From positions 62,001 through 126,000 of the forward strand of contig JANBRJ010000010.1 in assembly GCA_027577595.1 (NCBI GenBank): a stretch of 64,000 nt of DNA, given 5' to 3'. Shown piece by piece: positions 41,696 through 54,971 of the stretch (the first letter of the stretch is position 1; each line of letters begins with the position of its first letter). The position numbers and the translations under genes are program-made. This DNA comes from Coemansia sp. RSA 487. Its lineage: Eukaryota > Kickxellomycota > Kickxellomycetes > Kickxellales > Kickxellaceae. The notes beneath the pieces were generated by a model that was given only the letters and a program-made list of their open reading frames with translations, ran no database searches and was not told where the DNA came from.

Positions 41696-42179
41696 TTTTC
41701 CAAGGGAAAACGAAATCCGTAATGAAGGAGTTTTTGGTTAGCTGTGATAATTACGAATGTGATGAGAAAACGATAACAAAAAACAATGCAACAAAAAACA
41801 ATCTGATGAAGAATAGGACGCTGTCGAGAAAGATTAAGGAAGAACTGAGAAATTAAAAAGGGACAAATGGGAAGAAAAGAAAGCGCATCCAGCCAACTTC
41901 CACTTTCTCCCAGAAAAAAAAACCATGAAACGAGATTTTGCATCCGCTCATATCCCCGCTATGACATCACCAGCCAAGCTTCAAAGTTAATTTTACTCGA
42001 TCGAACAGCTTGGAAGTGTTTGCTTTATTACGAAGGGAAAAAAGGAAAAGCTATTTCGTTGATGTTATACACGCACCGGGGAGATGGCTAGAGAAGACAA
42101 AAGCCCGGGGCAGAGAGAGCCGGAAGCTCTCTCTCGGAGGGGGGCCGGCTGAGGTTTATCAACAAAACAGTTTGTCAAT
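41696..42179. other. Intergenic, 484 nt, with a short hairpin
   Basis: The space between AP-3 beta (its 5' side) and allantoicase (its 3' side). A perfect 9-bp inverted repeat at 42112-42134 (AGAGAGAGC, 5-nt loop, GCTCTCTCT) lies 46-68 nt after the allantoicase stop and would fold in its 3'UTR. Confidence 0.6.
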
Positions 42180-43616
42180 TTAGCTGGAAGCGGGGCGGCC
42201 GTTGATGCGGATGCGCTTGAGACCACCGTCGGGGTACATGGTGAATTTGACGTGGGTGAAAGCGACGTCCTTGGGGCCAGTGGAGTCAAAGTAGTGCTGG
42301 GCGTCGGCGGTCGTAGGAACGCCAGCAATGATCTCGGTCCACTTGGCGTCGTCGGCCGGGATGTCCTCAGATGACACGGTTCCGTGCAGCGTGACCAGCG
42401 GCGGGAAGTTGCCGCAGAAGTGCCTGGTGTCGATCTCGACCTTCTCGACGTATCCGGGGATGCCCAGCTTCAGGATGGCCCAGTCGTTGTGGTTGGGCGT
42501 GCGCGAGCGGCGCGTCTCCCATCCGTCGCCCATGGTCTTACCACGGCCCGGCAGAACCAGGTTGGATGGCGAGCAGAAGTGCTGGTTCGAGCAAGCGACG
42601 GCGCGTCCGCCGTTGCCGACAAACGCAAGGTCAACGAGTCCGTCAGAGTTGGTGACGACGGTCTGAGGCACAACTTGACCGTACACGCGCAGCCGAGCAA
42701 TGCCACCGTCAGGGTAGTTGTTGACACGCAGGTGCGTGTATGTCTTGGTCGGCGCCTCGTACACAAAGTAGTGGTGCGAGCCCGGGTTCATGTTGACCTT
42801 GGGCAGGATCTCTTCGAACTGTGCTTTGCCGGCACGCACATCCTCCTCGGTGGCATTGGCACCCTCGATGCTGACCACGGGTGCGTGGTTGCCGGTAAAG
42901 TGCGACGTGTCGACGTCAAAGCCGTAGATGACGCCGGCATAGCCGAGCTGGACGATGGCCCAGTCGTAGTTCTTGTTGTGGCGGCGGGTCTCCCAGCCGT
43001 CCATCCACTTGCCGCGGTCCGTGAACTCCTCGGGCAGGAACACCGCCTCCTCGTCCTTGAGCATGTTGGCTGCCTCGGCGAAGAACTCATCGGTGAACGA
43101 GATGATCTTGGAGCCAAGGGAAACGCTGGCAAGGTCTATAAGGAAAGAAACGAGCAATGTGACAGTTCACAGAGAGCTGATTAGTATTGTGTTTGGCTTG
43201 ATCTAGTGTGCATGTGTAAGTTCTGAGGAAGCTTGCGCCGACTATCACATTGCAATCGCCAGTTTTTTTTTTTTTTGGAAAAACCATGGTCATGCATTAT
43301 CGTAGGTAGATCGGGAAGTAGCAGAGGGAGTCCTAACAGCTGCACAGCTGGCATCCGTCTTCTGTTTTTATGCCGTCGGACATCGTCACAGCATATGATG
43401 GGCGCAGATAACACTCGGAAGAGCAAAATATAACCTAAAGATGCTCCATAGATGGTGCAACAATCATTTTCTTTCACAATACAAACGCTGGAAATGAAAG
43501 CCAGCTGCAACATCAGAAAAAACATTGTGCAAAAGATACGTACTTGACTTGCCCTTGAGGGCTGCGACCTCAGCAGAGTCGGCCTGGACGGTACGGAAAG
43601 CAGGTGCAGCGGGCAT
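42180..43616 (-). CDS. DAL2: Allantoicase
   Basis: There are two exons: 43616-43544 (24 codons plus one base, donor TCAA|GTACGT) and 43135-42180 (acceptor TTATAG|AC), total 342 residues, normal for the family. The start MPAAPAFRTVQADSAEVAAL continues as GKSNLASVSLGSKIISFTDEFFA. The protein is two similar jelly-roll repeats, each with W-E-T-R-R (GWETRRHNKNYDWAIVQLG; GWETRRSRTPNHNDWAILKLG). Each is followed by a D-T-x-H-F-x-G-N motif (VDTSHFTGNHAP; IDTRHFCGNFPP). It hydrolyses allantoate to ureidoglycolate and urea, so the organism probably uses purines or allantoin as a nitrogen source. The second exon is GC-rich, a sign of high expression or codon bias. Confidence 0.94.
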
Positions 43617-45115
43617 TGTTACTTGGCAAATAATGGCTTGTGTTTTTGCTTTGCTCGATTGTACAAAGTATGTAATGTGCGATTGTTGTAGCAGAGGGTT
43701 GGCAAACGCAATGTCGAAGTTTAAAGGAGAAGCCTTGATCCGATATGAGTTTGGGTCGCTAAATGTATGTATGAAGAATATGAAGAACTAAAAAAAGCAG
43801 AACTTGAAACTTTGCCAGACGGGAAAAACATCGCTCCTTTTATATTCCTCGTGAAACCAAGAAAAAACTCACCCCAAGCTATCTCCAACTTTATCACACT
43901 AACTCGGTTCTTCCTCAACTTTGTGCGCACTTTGCGCATAAACCTGGACAAATCGTAAAATGAGCGATACGCGAGATGCAAATAGCAATTAAAAAAGTGC
44001 GCTATTTTTCTGTTAGGTCAGTTGCTCATGATCCACCACTCTCACACACCCCCTTTTTTCCTCAGCCTTTGCTTCCAGCAGAATGGCATCTTTTCCAAAT
44101 TCGCAAGTTCCTGTTTCTGGACGGAATATCATATACGCGAATGTGCATTATACTTCATCTCCACTGACAAACACGGGCGAGGCTTTTGCTGCAAAAGCAA
44201 AATTACTTGCTTGTATTTCATGCGCTCAAAAACTAGTGTTGTAACATCTTTTCAAGTTTGGCCACTCTCTCCCTGAACCACAATTACAAAGATGCTCCGG
44301 AAATAAGGAGCAGCGATATTCAAAGATTATTCTAAAGCTGAATACTTGATAATTTGCGCACATAACCTACTTTACTTTTTTTAACTCGGCGCAAGCTTCC
44401 TGTAAGATTTTCCTTTCTAGCTCTAGACTTGCTGCGCACCAAACAACGACAATCGCCACCCAAATACCGCTTATCCCAAACAAACAATTCACAATGTCAG
44501 ATTATCTATTTATCATATCAAAATCCTAAAGTGATACCGCATATGGATATTTTGCACTTCTAGTAAAGTGTAAGTTACATCTTGGCCAAACCACACGCCA
44601 TCTTCCAACGCCAAAAAGCCCATTTAAGTGCAGCACTATTTAGCCTCTTCCCAGCTCGTGAATGCAAATGAAATGCAATCAGCATTGCAGGCAATAGCAC
44701 AAGCAAAAAGACGAGCATGGAAATTTTTCGCCAACAGAAAAATTCTCCGCTTTTCTTTGATATTAATGAGGTAGGGTTGCGGATTTGCGCAACACATCAT
44801 GTACACTGCATTTCGTCATCTTTTTGTGGAAAAATGTAAACCCAGAGAAAAATGCCGAGATTACAACCAAAAGAGACAAAAAGGTCCGCAGACTTGGAAA
44901 CTTCTAGCATCTCAATTTGAAAAATACAAACGCATATAACCTTGCCTAATATGGAAAATGTCCTGCAAGGTGGTGCAATGTGCATAGGCCATTTGCGCAA
45001 GAATGCCAAACTTACAAAGCGTATGACAGCTCGAAAAGCGTTAGAGGAAAACAAAACAAAATGACAAAATAATGAAAAGGAATTTTTAAACGAAAATAAA
45101 CAACGCCCTGTGTTT
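43617..45115. other. Intergenic, 1.5 kb
   Basis: The allantoicase promoter and the 3' flank of the giant gene. It is AT-rich with scattered short frames. No gene or RNA is recognised. GATA-type sites (upstream of a nitrogen-regulated gene) would be expected, but I could not identify a convincing cluster by eye. Confidence 0.45.
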
Positions 45116-48100
45116 TCAGCGTACAGCCAGTTGCTGCGGATGTGCAATGTCCTGGAACTTGGAACTTGGAATGTTGTGGTTTACAATCGACGACTCCGAC
45201 GCAATAGCCGTGCTGCTATCGATTCTGTCGGTGACGTCTGCATGGAGCAGCTTGATGAGCCACGACGGGATCTTGGGGATGCTGCCAATGACGCGCCTTG
45301 TGATTTCCACCCACACGCCCTTCTCGTGCTCGGTCTCCGTGTAGAACTCAATCGATCCGCCCTTGCCGAACTCGATGCTGAAGCTGTGCTGCATGCCGTT
45401 GTCTGCCGCGCCATCACCCGAGTGCTCGCTGACGATCCCAGAGTCCGTGCGCCCTGCAGAACGCTCCGCTGCAGATGCCCCTGCATCGTGCGAGTTGTGG
45501 ATCTCGCCGCGCGCACGCTTCTGCGTCCGTCCGCGGCGCATGGTCATCTTCTGGAGGGTCGGGTCTGCAATGTCAACCAAATCTGCAGGCTCCGAGTCCG
45601 ACGCATACTCGTGGCCAGGCGCCTGCGCAAACTGGCGCGGATTACGTCCAGAAATGCCGGCGGCTGCTGTCACTCCGCCGTCACGCGACGAGTGGTCAGA
45701 GTTGTTGCGCTTGTGCGTCATCCGACGCCGTACTCTCGCAGAGCGCATCAGATCGGAGCTGCCAAACAGCTGGTTCGATCCCAGAAGCGGCGTGGCTGCT
45801 GCACGACTTGTCCGGTTTGCCTGGTTATCGACGATTCGCGTGGCATCGTTGAGATCGATAAAGCACCGCGGCTCCATCGTCTCTTCGTGGTAGGCAAACA
45901 AGAACCCGCCGATGAGCCTAAAGTAGCGGCGCCGCCAGAACCGCGTGTCGCCACCCCGCTGGCTCATATATCCAGAGTTCAGCGTGCGGTTGTGGAAGTT
46001 ACACACCTCCATGGCCATCTCGCACTCCGACAGAGTCCGTGGAAGCTCCTCTTCGTGGAAGAGCGGGCATTCGGGAATATAGAATAGCTGCAGCTGGAGT
46101 CTCGCTCCCTTGCGGCTCTCCCAGACATTCTCCACATCCCACGAATCAACAAGCCCGTGAAGGAAGACCTCATCGATCATTTCGCCAACATGTACAACCG
46201 CCACACCGCTTGTCTCCTCCTTGAACTTTGCGTGCGCAAGTCCCTTGTGCGAGGGAAGATAGCCAGTCATCTCCGAGCCAGGTTCGTAGAACACGCTTGA
46301 CGGCGCCTGTGTGGCATTGAGCGAGCGTGGATCATTAAAGCCACTATAATCCTGTTGTGTACCGCTCCGTTCGCTGGCATACCTCTGACTGGCTTGAGTC
46401 ATTAGCGCGCTCGACACACGCTGAGGATACCCCGGTCCTAGTGGAGTCCGAACGGCTGCTCCCATCATTCTGTCAGTCGGCCATCCCTTGCGAACTCCAG
46501 GCGGCCCGCGAGGCGGCCCGCTTGCAAAGTCAAAGATGCTGTCCGCCGAGCTTGAACAGTTGAGTCGGTTGCCACGCGATCTCGTGTTGCGCCGAATTAG
46601 TCTCTTCAGAAGCGGCGGGACACAGCCAGGGTCGCCCGGGTTCCGGCGCGACATGTTGCTGCCGCGTCCGTTTTTGTAGATAATAGCATCGCTACGAAAA
46701 CGCATCCACATTGTTATCGATACGCTTGGATCTGTCAGGATGCGAAACTCTTGGTTGATTGTGGTTCCGCTCTCGCCGGCAACGCTCACCGGGGTTGTTG
46801 CCAGAGTGTCAATGCCATTGCGGATAACAAAGTACACCGAATCCGTTTTTGCCTCAATGTCCTCGATGCTTAATATGCGCATGTAGAGATAGCCCGACTT
46901 TGCGGTTGCCTTTGGAGGTACAAAGAACGGCCCTGCAGGGATTCCATTCAGCGGCGAAACGTACTGCGGGATCATTGACGGCCTGACTGTGCCGGCTGGC
47001 ATCTCGTATGAAAACTGCCCTGCAGAGCGCACGTTCACCGATCCCATCACATCTGCCCTGACCTTGACATCCAGCTCATCGATCTCACTCATCACGCGCT
47101 CCGAGAATGTTGTGCCGCGCGTGCGAAGAACAAGCTTCTTGCGAGGAAAGAGCAGCGAAGGATCAAACTCTGGCACGGGGTGGTCTTTGTCGCCAGGCAC
47201 TTGGAATTCCTGCGAAATCGGAGACACAAACGCCTCATCCTGGAAAGACTGCCGTTGGCCGCGGGCCTGGTCGATGCTGTCGTCGCTGTCGCTCTCCGAC
47301 TCTGAAATCGGAATTTCAACGCTATCCAAGAACGACTTGCGCGTTCCGTACGCACTGACTTCGTCTTTGTCGTCAGCATCCTCAGAGCCAGGTTCTTTAA
47401 ACATCCCTTGAATGCCAGACATACGAGGCCGTTTACTCAAAGGTTTGATAGTGCCACGGCTGGCCGACAGTTGCGCCATATCCTCAGCCATCGTCGCATC
47501 AAGCTCCTCGCGCAGCCGAAGCGACGATATAGACGATGACCCTAGGCCACGCTTCAGCTCTGGATGTTCAGTAGTACGATTGTCCCGGAGCTCCTCGACC
47601 ATCAGCTTGTCACGCTCCGCAAGCATCATCTGCATTTCCTTGGGCGTCAGCGGATCAATGAAGCTGTTTTCCATGAACCAGAGAGGCGAAATCATCTTTG
47701 TTGGTTTCTCGGGTGGCAGTGTGATTCCTTTCTTCGCCGCCTCTCTTTTCATCCGCTTTTCCTTACGCAATTCCTCGCGGTAATCTCGGATTTCAAGCCC
47801 AGCCGGTCTATAACCTTCGAAATCCTGCGAACGCAAGAACAGGATCTTAGGTATGAGCTCCTCATCAGTTGACAGATCTGCTTCGAGTTCATCAACGGTA
47901 GTCACGGGGGCAGGTTGGCTAATCACAGGCGGTTGGATTTGCTCCATTTCGGGAAGATTGCGCCGTTGTTCAGCACTCTGCCCTTTAGCCATGCCCTTGC
48001 CTTTATCTACGCCCTTTCCTTTACCAGCGCTAGAGCCACCACCACTGCTGCTGCTAGCTTCGTCGTCCGCCTTATCGAAACTAAGATTGGATAGAGAGCT

Positions 48101-51100
48101 CTTCTCCAACCGCCTGCGAGGGCCAACGCGGCTTGTCGATGCAATTGGCGTGCGGGAACGCGAGTCACTATCAGCCAAGTGACCCGGCTCACTCTCAGGG
48201 GCATCTAGCGGCTGCATGTAGATTACACGACTAGCAGAGGAGCTGGGCCGACCAGAGCCAAGAATATCGCTATGATCAAAGCTGCTGCGGCTGGCCATTG
48301 TGCTGTTCTCCTCAGATGTGTACCCAAATATCACGTTTGGATCATATGAGTTGGAGCTGATTGAAGGGGTGTGCGACTGAGTATCGTCATCGAGGATAAA
48401 GGAACCAGAGCTCACCCCGCCGAATCCCGAAAATCTAGGCGATATTGGGGATTGAGGCACATTCTCTTGATCTACAACATCCGATGACTCTATTGACTCA
48501 AAGCCCGAGCGCAGAGGTGAATTTGGATGGTCTTTGTTATAGAGCTCAGTAACAAGTGCACGCAGTCCACGCGCTGACTTGGAATTTGCTGAATGCGCCT
48601 GTGCCCAGGAGTCTAGTTCTCCGCCTCGACCTTCTCTGTCCCGAGACTCTGGTGCCAATGATAGATCTGGGGAGGAGCCCTGTTTCGAGGATTGGGCATA
48701 CGGATCGTCAACATTGCCTGTGGCATCTGCAGAAGATGCCTTCTGTGTGTCGCTGATAGCAATACTGGTGTTTCTGCTCTCTTCCTCTTCTTCTTCGACT
48801 GTAGACAGACCAAACAGTGTCTTGGTGTTATATCGGGGACGCGAAGGCATAAGAGTGTGGAAACCCACATTATCTATGGCGCTATCACTTTGCTCCTCGG
48901 AAGACTGAGCTGATCCGTGCACATATAGAGCTTCAGCCTCCTGAGACTGCCCTGGCTCTACTGCATATGGGTCATCCTCAGTGTCATTGACGGTGCGAAA
49001 TCCAAGCTCGATGTCAGAGGCGCCAGGAATGGGCCGCTGCTCCATCTCAGAATGTTCCTGCTGGTCCTTGTCTGAAGAAAAATAGGTGTGCTTTTCCTCG
49101 ATGGAGCGTGCCTTCATACGCCGCTCAAAACGCTTTGGATTCATGTTGTACTGCGCGAGAAGCCCAACATTCGTGTTTTCCGGCGCACTATCAAGAGGGG
49201 TTGACTCTGGAGTGCTTAGCGTATCCAGCGACGAAAGAATATGGAGTGAAGAATCCTCACCAGAAGCGCTTCCACCTCCGGATCTGCCGCCGCTGCTACC
49301 GCGTGAAATAAGGACAGCACCATCGGACTCAGACTGTGCAAGCAGTCCGTGTGTGGACCTCAGGGGCTGTTCCAAGTTATCAACAGCAGCAGCAGAGGCG
49401 GGCATTCTCAGACTATGCCCTTCATTTGCGGCACCGTCGTTCTGACCAACATTGGCACGCTCGCTTGACGGGGGAAGGGCAGCACGGCTCCTAGATAGGG
49501 GTCGTTCGACACCTACTGGCGCTATGTTCACGTTTGCAGATCTCGTGGCAGTGGCTACGCCTGAACTTCGAGATCCCAACTGCTCTTCACCCCGACGCCC
49601 TAAAAAAGAAGATGTGGTGGTTTCTTCGGCAGGAGCTGCCAGAATCTGCTTGTCGCTGTTGCCCTCGTCACGGGATGCAGCCTGAGAGCGAGGCTTGAAC
49701 CTGCTACTGGATGCATGGGCTGTGCCTTTTCTATCAGTGCTGCTGGGTCCCGAATCTGATGAAGAAAGCTGAACCTTGGCCTTGCGCGATTTAGCCGGTG
49801 ACCTACTAGATGACTGTGGTGGAGATTGGACGTTCGAGTCGCTTGAGGTCAGCAGAGCTTTGCGGCTCTTGACAAACCCTCTATTGCTAATCCGCTCGAG
49901 AGTACCACTCTTGCGACGATTAGCCAGCTCCCGAAAACGCCTTTTGCGCTCTGTTTCTGAGTCAGGCCGAGCCTCAGCACGAGTGTGCATTTGAGTAGGA
50001 GCAGATTGGTGGATCATTTCCTTGCTTGACGAGCTTTTCGACTCTGTGGACGAGAATATCGACGATCCGATATGGTCGCTGGATCCGCGTGAATCAAAGA
50101 GCATGGATGGCGAGTCTCCAAGATTAGCCGCAAGGCCACGTCCACGTCCAGGAACCGGGCTGCTTGTAGGCGTAGACGTGCTTCCGTTGCTGTCGGTGCC
50201 TGTTGAGTCAAGAATAGCTGCGCGGGGGTTTGGGCTTGGTTTATCATCGTCGCCGTCACCATTGTTACCGCGACGGCCACCGCTACCAGAACCGCTGCCG
50301 CCATTACCCTTACCGCTACCAGCACCGCCAGTTTCACCATAGTCATCAGCACCACCCGAGGGATCGTCATTCCCGCCACCAGGGGAACCTTTTCCGTTCC
50401 CAGCGCTGCCATGGCTCTCATGAGCACCTGTGGTCTCTCCAGCCGTCGTGGGCAGACCATGGCTGCCAGCGCTGTGTGAGCTAGAAATGCTGTTTGAGCG
50501 AGCAGCCGGCTTGAAGCTCTTGGTCAAACCACCCAGAGGAGCAGACACAGCCCCCGATGCGCTCTTCTCCTTGGACTCCATATCAGCAATGGCTGTGGTA
50601 ACAGAGCGCATAGCAATAGTCAGCTTTGGCGGCGACACGCCAGCCTGGCGCTCAAAGTTCTGAGACAATGCAGCAACACGCCCGATGCGCGCTGTGCTAG
50701 TGCCCGACAGAGGCTTTGTCGACCGTGCGCCATCTCCACGCTTACCAAGCATTTGGAATGGTGGAGGAGCTGCATCCACAGGCGTGCTCATCGCACGAAT
50801 GCGCTGGCTGTTGAACGAAGGAGATGGAGCAGGACTTGCCGAAAAGTGGTCAACCGAGTCTGATGTGGGCGTTATCTCTGGCGTATTACTGCCAGAAACC
50901 TTTGCCGGCGAATTAGACACAAGGTTGCGTGTCTTCAGACTTGCCAGTGATGGAGAGATCTTCCTTGCTGACGATGCCGGTCGTGAAGGCTCTGGTACCT
51001 GAGGTAGCTGTGGTGGATCGGGTGCAAGATTCGCAAGCGTATTGGACCGCGTGCGTCCATTGATTGTCGCACCACTAGTAACGGACACACCACGGGTGTG

Positions 51101-54100
51101 CTTTGAAGGAGAACTGCGGGACCCCAACTCTGCATCGCGGCTACGGTCGCGCACTCCCAGTGCGCTGGGGCTCCGCGAGTGCACGAAATCCAATGCGCTT
51201 TCGCTCCGCTTGTATGAATGGCGATAGCGACTAAGCGCCATGGGTGACTGGTGGGCACTATCGTTCTCGATATCTCCGTCATCGCTGCTCTCAACGCCAT
51301 CGCTTGCTCCATTGGAACGGGTTGGCATGTCCGACCGCATAGCATTGGCAATGCCTATGCGCGCACTTCGTTTTCCAGGCGAGCCACTGCGCATGGTGTT
51401 GCGGTTAATCAGTGTCTGTAGGTACTGATCTCGCTTGTCTCTGGTAAGTGGCACGTCGGCGGGTAAACTCGGCGGCTCGGCTGACGGTGACTCAAGCTCA
51501 CTTTCGCTAACATCGGTTTTGGATGCCTTTTCATCGATGTTCTCCATGGACATCTTCTGCTTGACAAACGAAAAAGACGGATCTGAGCTGAATCCCGACG
51601 TATCGTCCCCAAGAAGCTCTGCAGTTGCGCGACCTTGGCGGCGTCCTATCCGTCCGGCATTGAAATCCACAGATGGAAGCGAGGGGAAGTCATCGCCCTT
51701 GGAGTTGGGCTCCATAGTGATGGGGGTATGGAACTCGGGCGTACCGTGCTCAGATGAGGATGAATCATCGTCATCATCCGATGAAGGGTGACCCTCTTGT
51801 TCCAATGTACTCGTCCCGGCGTCAGCAGGTGAATCGACAGGCATATCAAACAGCGAGGCAGCTGTAGGGCGTGGTGCAGCCACTGGAGAGCTTGAACGCG
51901 TACTGACAGCGTCCTCAGCTTCGAAATCGGTGGCCGGTGTTCCCTGCTTCTCATCAGTCATGTGGTGGTTATCATCACGAGCAGGGGAAGGGAAATCAGG
52001 ACGCCTGCCATTAGGCTGTGTCCTGAATCTGCTCATTGCGTCAACGCCGCGCCCTGGCTTTGAGCTATCGTCATCCTTCGCCGTTTCTGGCACCTGTGGT
52101 GCAGGGTTCGACACTGTGCCAAAGCTCGAGTCATATGGCGGAGAAGAAATGACAGTTTGTGACGGCGATCCACTGCTTCCGTCAAATGTGGTGCTTGTAG
52201 GGCTCACATGCGAATTCGGTGAAGTTGGTGAGGTGGGGGAAATAGGCATGGCGCCGCTCGCTGTTTGGTTATCCTTGGAGACACTGACCGTCGAGGTGTT
52301 TGAAAACGCAATACTGTTTGACGAGCCAACACTGGCAAGGCTGCTCTGTCTGCTGGTCGTTTTGCCCATGATCATCTCGTATAGCGAGTCGCGAAGAAGA
52401 AACGGACTCGATGCTCTCTTCGAGTGCTCATCTCCCTTCGCATTGCTGTCATCTTGCCTCAGCTGTTCAAGAGCTTTTAACGACCTTCCGCTGTCATCAA
52501 TTCCGCGCGGCATATTCTCGTGAATCATGACAGGGAATGCCGAAATGGCTGTGCTAGCAGGCGCAGCGGTTTTTGTGTTCATAGAAGCCATCGCCATTGC
52601 GTTGTTAATCGAGCGCATGTTGATAGAAGCCGAGGACGAATCAGACGAAACAAACGAGATCTGCTTCGATGGCACCTCACGATCATTCACTGGCGCGCTG
52701 CCGTTATGAAAGGAAAGTCCCGAACCAGAGCGGTAGTATGATGGCTCAAACTGAACCATGTCATCATCATCGCTAAATATATCCTCGAGTTTGCTGACAT
52801 CCGTCGAGTTGAGATCCTCCTTCAAGCGCATTGTAGAGTTGGCGCTGTCAGAGGGAGTGGGATCATGCTGGCCATCATCTGCCATATCCTGATCATTGAA
52901 TCCTGCATTTGCAGCCGGACTCACAGCTCCGTCACTATAGGCTACACCGTTGGCGGTATGGAATGAGACGTTGCTAGCCGTGCTAGACAGCGGGTGATGA
53001 AGACTGCTGGGCGATTCGGGCTTTTCAATGTGGTTGCTGGAGCTTATGTTGGAGCCACGGCTGTTTGGACGGCTGCTGTCCTTGTTGTGCAGTGAGTTTT
53101 CAAGAGCGCGCTTGCGCATAGGCATGGCCTCAAATGACTTTGAGGATAGGTTGCCTTTGCTGCCACTTCCACCTAGCCCCAAGCTGCTTCTATCGCTAGA
53201 GGAAACGACAGAACCGCTGTCAGTTTGATCCCCGTCGGACGAGTCGTCGTCTGATTCCCTGTTGTCAAACTCGTCGTCCGCATGGTTGAGCTCCATACGC
53301 TCTGGAGAACCTTCTGGGGTTGGCGGGTGCATTTCGCGCATGCTGTCAGCAAACTGCTTAATATACGAGGATTCAGACACTACGTCCCCATCTTCGCTGA
53401 GCTGATCCAACGCGCCAATATTGAATTCCTCCTTGGCAGCCTTTGTACGAGGGCTGTCTGGAACAGACATCGACGAAGGCTCCATGTCGTTGATGTCGTC
53501 CATGTACTGGTTGCCTTCATGATTTTCTTCGGGGGAGTAGTAGTGCATTGACTTCTCCTGTGGCAGGGATGTTGCCTGAGGCGCCTGGTACCTTGTTCCG
53601 CGTACTTGTCCCTGGTACATTGCCAGCCACTGCAGCGTGGGCTTGTCGTTGGTTATGCCACCGGGAAGGAAGCCCATGCGGTTGGAGATATCCACTGCCG
53701 CGCCCTGTCTCAGCAGTCGCTCGACCAGGTTTGCATCGTTATAGAATGCAGCGAGGTGAAGCGTAGTGTTCTGCTGGCGGCCAAAGAAATGCGAGTCAAG
53801 CTGCTCGGGCGAGATGGCGTCAATAAGAGCGCCAAGAATGACTTCGCGCACAGCTACATGCTCCTTCATCTGGTCAGCAGACATCGACGCCATTTGCTCG
53901 GTCTGAGCGCCGTTACCAAGGCGCCAGTTTGCATACGCGTTCTTGTAACCCATGATGGCGACTTGGAGCCCGTCCATTCCAGTGGTGTCGTTTCCGAGCC
54001 ACTCAGACGCTATGTGTGTGAGAGCCATGTGGAACGGCGTTGACTCGTGTCGCCGCATGTTCAGGACTTCGGGGTGGTCAGCAAGAATGGAGTGCACCTG

Positions 54101-54971
54101 GATAGAGCGGCCTTCGGTGATTGCTCCAAACCACTGCTTGTACAGCATCTGGGGCCATTTGGGCTCACTGGACTTTCCTGGGAGCCCGAATTTGGAGTGT
54201 CGCTGATGCTGAGGCGCAGAGCCGCTCATGTGTGGCTGGCGCGAAGGCTGTGTGCTGGACGAAAAGTCAATATGTGTTGGTACTTTCATGCCCTACAATC
54301 TGAGTGGTGTTTGTTTGCCAGTGTAGAAAATAAAGTCCGCGGAACAAGCTTCCCAATTTAGTAATACTGCTTGTATGATGGCGATTTTAAAAGACCACCA
54401 CAAAGGATTTTAACCAGACAGGCAATAAAAACGTGCAACATCCTCAATTCGCTACTCAGCTGATCAATGGACCGTATGTGTGCACATGATAGAGACACAC
54501 AAACTAGACATTGGTCTGTGCCAAACAATCGGGGCTGTAAGACCATTTGCCAGACTGACTCCACTTTGGTCTTTGTAGCTCTTTTTAAGCGGTTATTGTA
54601 TTCCCTCTCTCTGACTCTTTGGGTTTGAGCCTATAGCAAACAAGCAAGCAACATCGCCTCTTCCCGGCAATTGTGAGGCATACCAATAAGGAAAGAGCAG
54701 CAAAACGTATATAGAAAGCATGTGCATGTGGCGGGTTGCTGAGACAATTGCAACTTAAAGGCCAACTGTCATTTTCAAGAAATTTCTAGGGGAGTATACC
54801 TACCGGTGTAGAACCAATTCGTGAAGACGAAGGGTGGGATGGCGACCTTGGTATTTCCATAGGACCAACGACAGATTCGGGAACATCCTCTCCATCCGAC
54901 GGATCAAAGTCGCTGTCCGAGTCGTTGCTCTGACGACGTGTTTTGCGCGGGTACTGCTGGCGAAAGGGCAT
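45116..54971 (-). CDS. Giant ankyrin-repeat plus anillin/Bud4-like PH protein
   Basis: There are two exons: 54971-54804 (56 codons) and 54292-45116. The donor is ACACCG|GTAGGT and the acceptor GATTGTAG|GGCATG, phase 0, giving about 3114 residues. Residues about 105-290 hold weak ankyrin repeats (ESTPFHMALTHIA; TTLHLAAFYNDANLVERLLR). About 2100 disordered Ser/Asp-rich residues follow, including a Gly/Ser/Asn block near 1370-1400. The C-terminus resembles anillin/Bud4: a C2-like start near 2520 (SGYLYMRILSIEDIEAKTDS, TINQEFRIL). A PH domain follows from about 2827 (GYMSQRGGDTRFWRRRYFRL) and ends near 3060 (GVWVEITRRVIG), split by a roughly 110-residue loop. Anillin-type proteins tie septins and membrane at the division or bud site. 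An N-terminal ankyrin module is unusual for that family. The function is inferred from the C-terminus. Confidence 0.85.

Noticed and set aside
42065-42328. Minus-strand frame overlapping the allantoicase end
   Set aside because: It is out of frame with the conserved enzyme and is a shadow of GC-rich coding DNA.
45110-46087. Long + strand open frame (325 codons)
   Set aside because: It is antisense to the conserved PH region of the giant gene and Arg/Ala-rich, as expected of a mirror frame.
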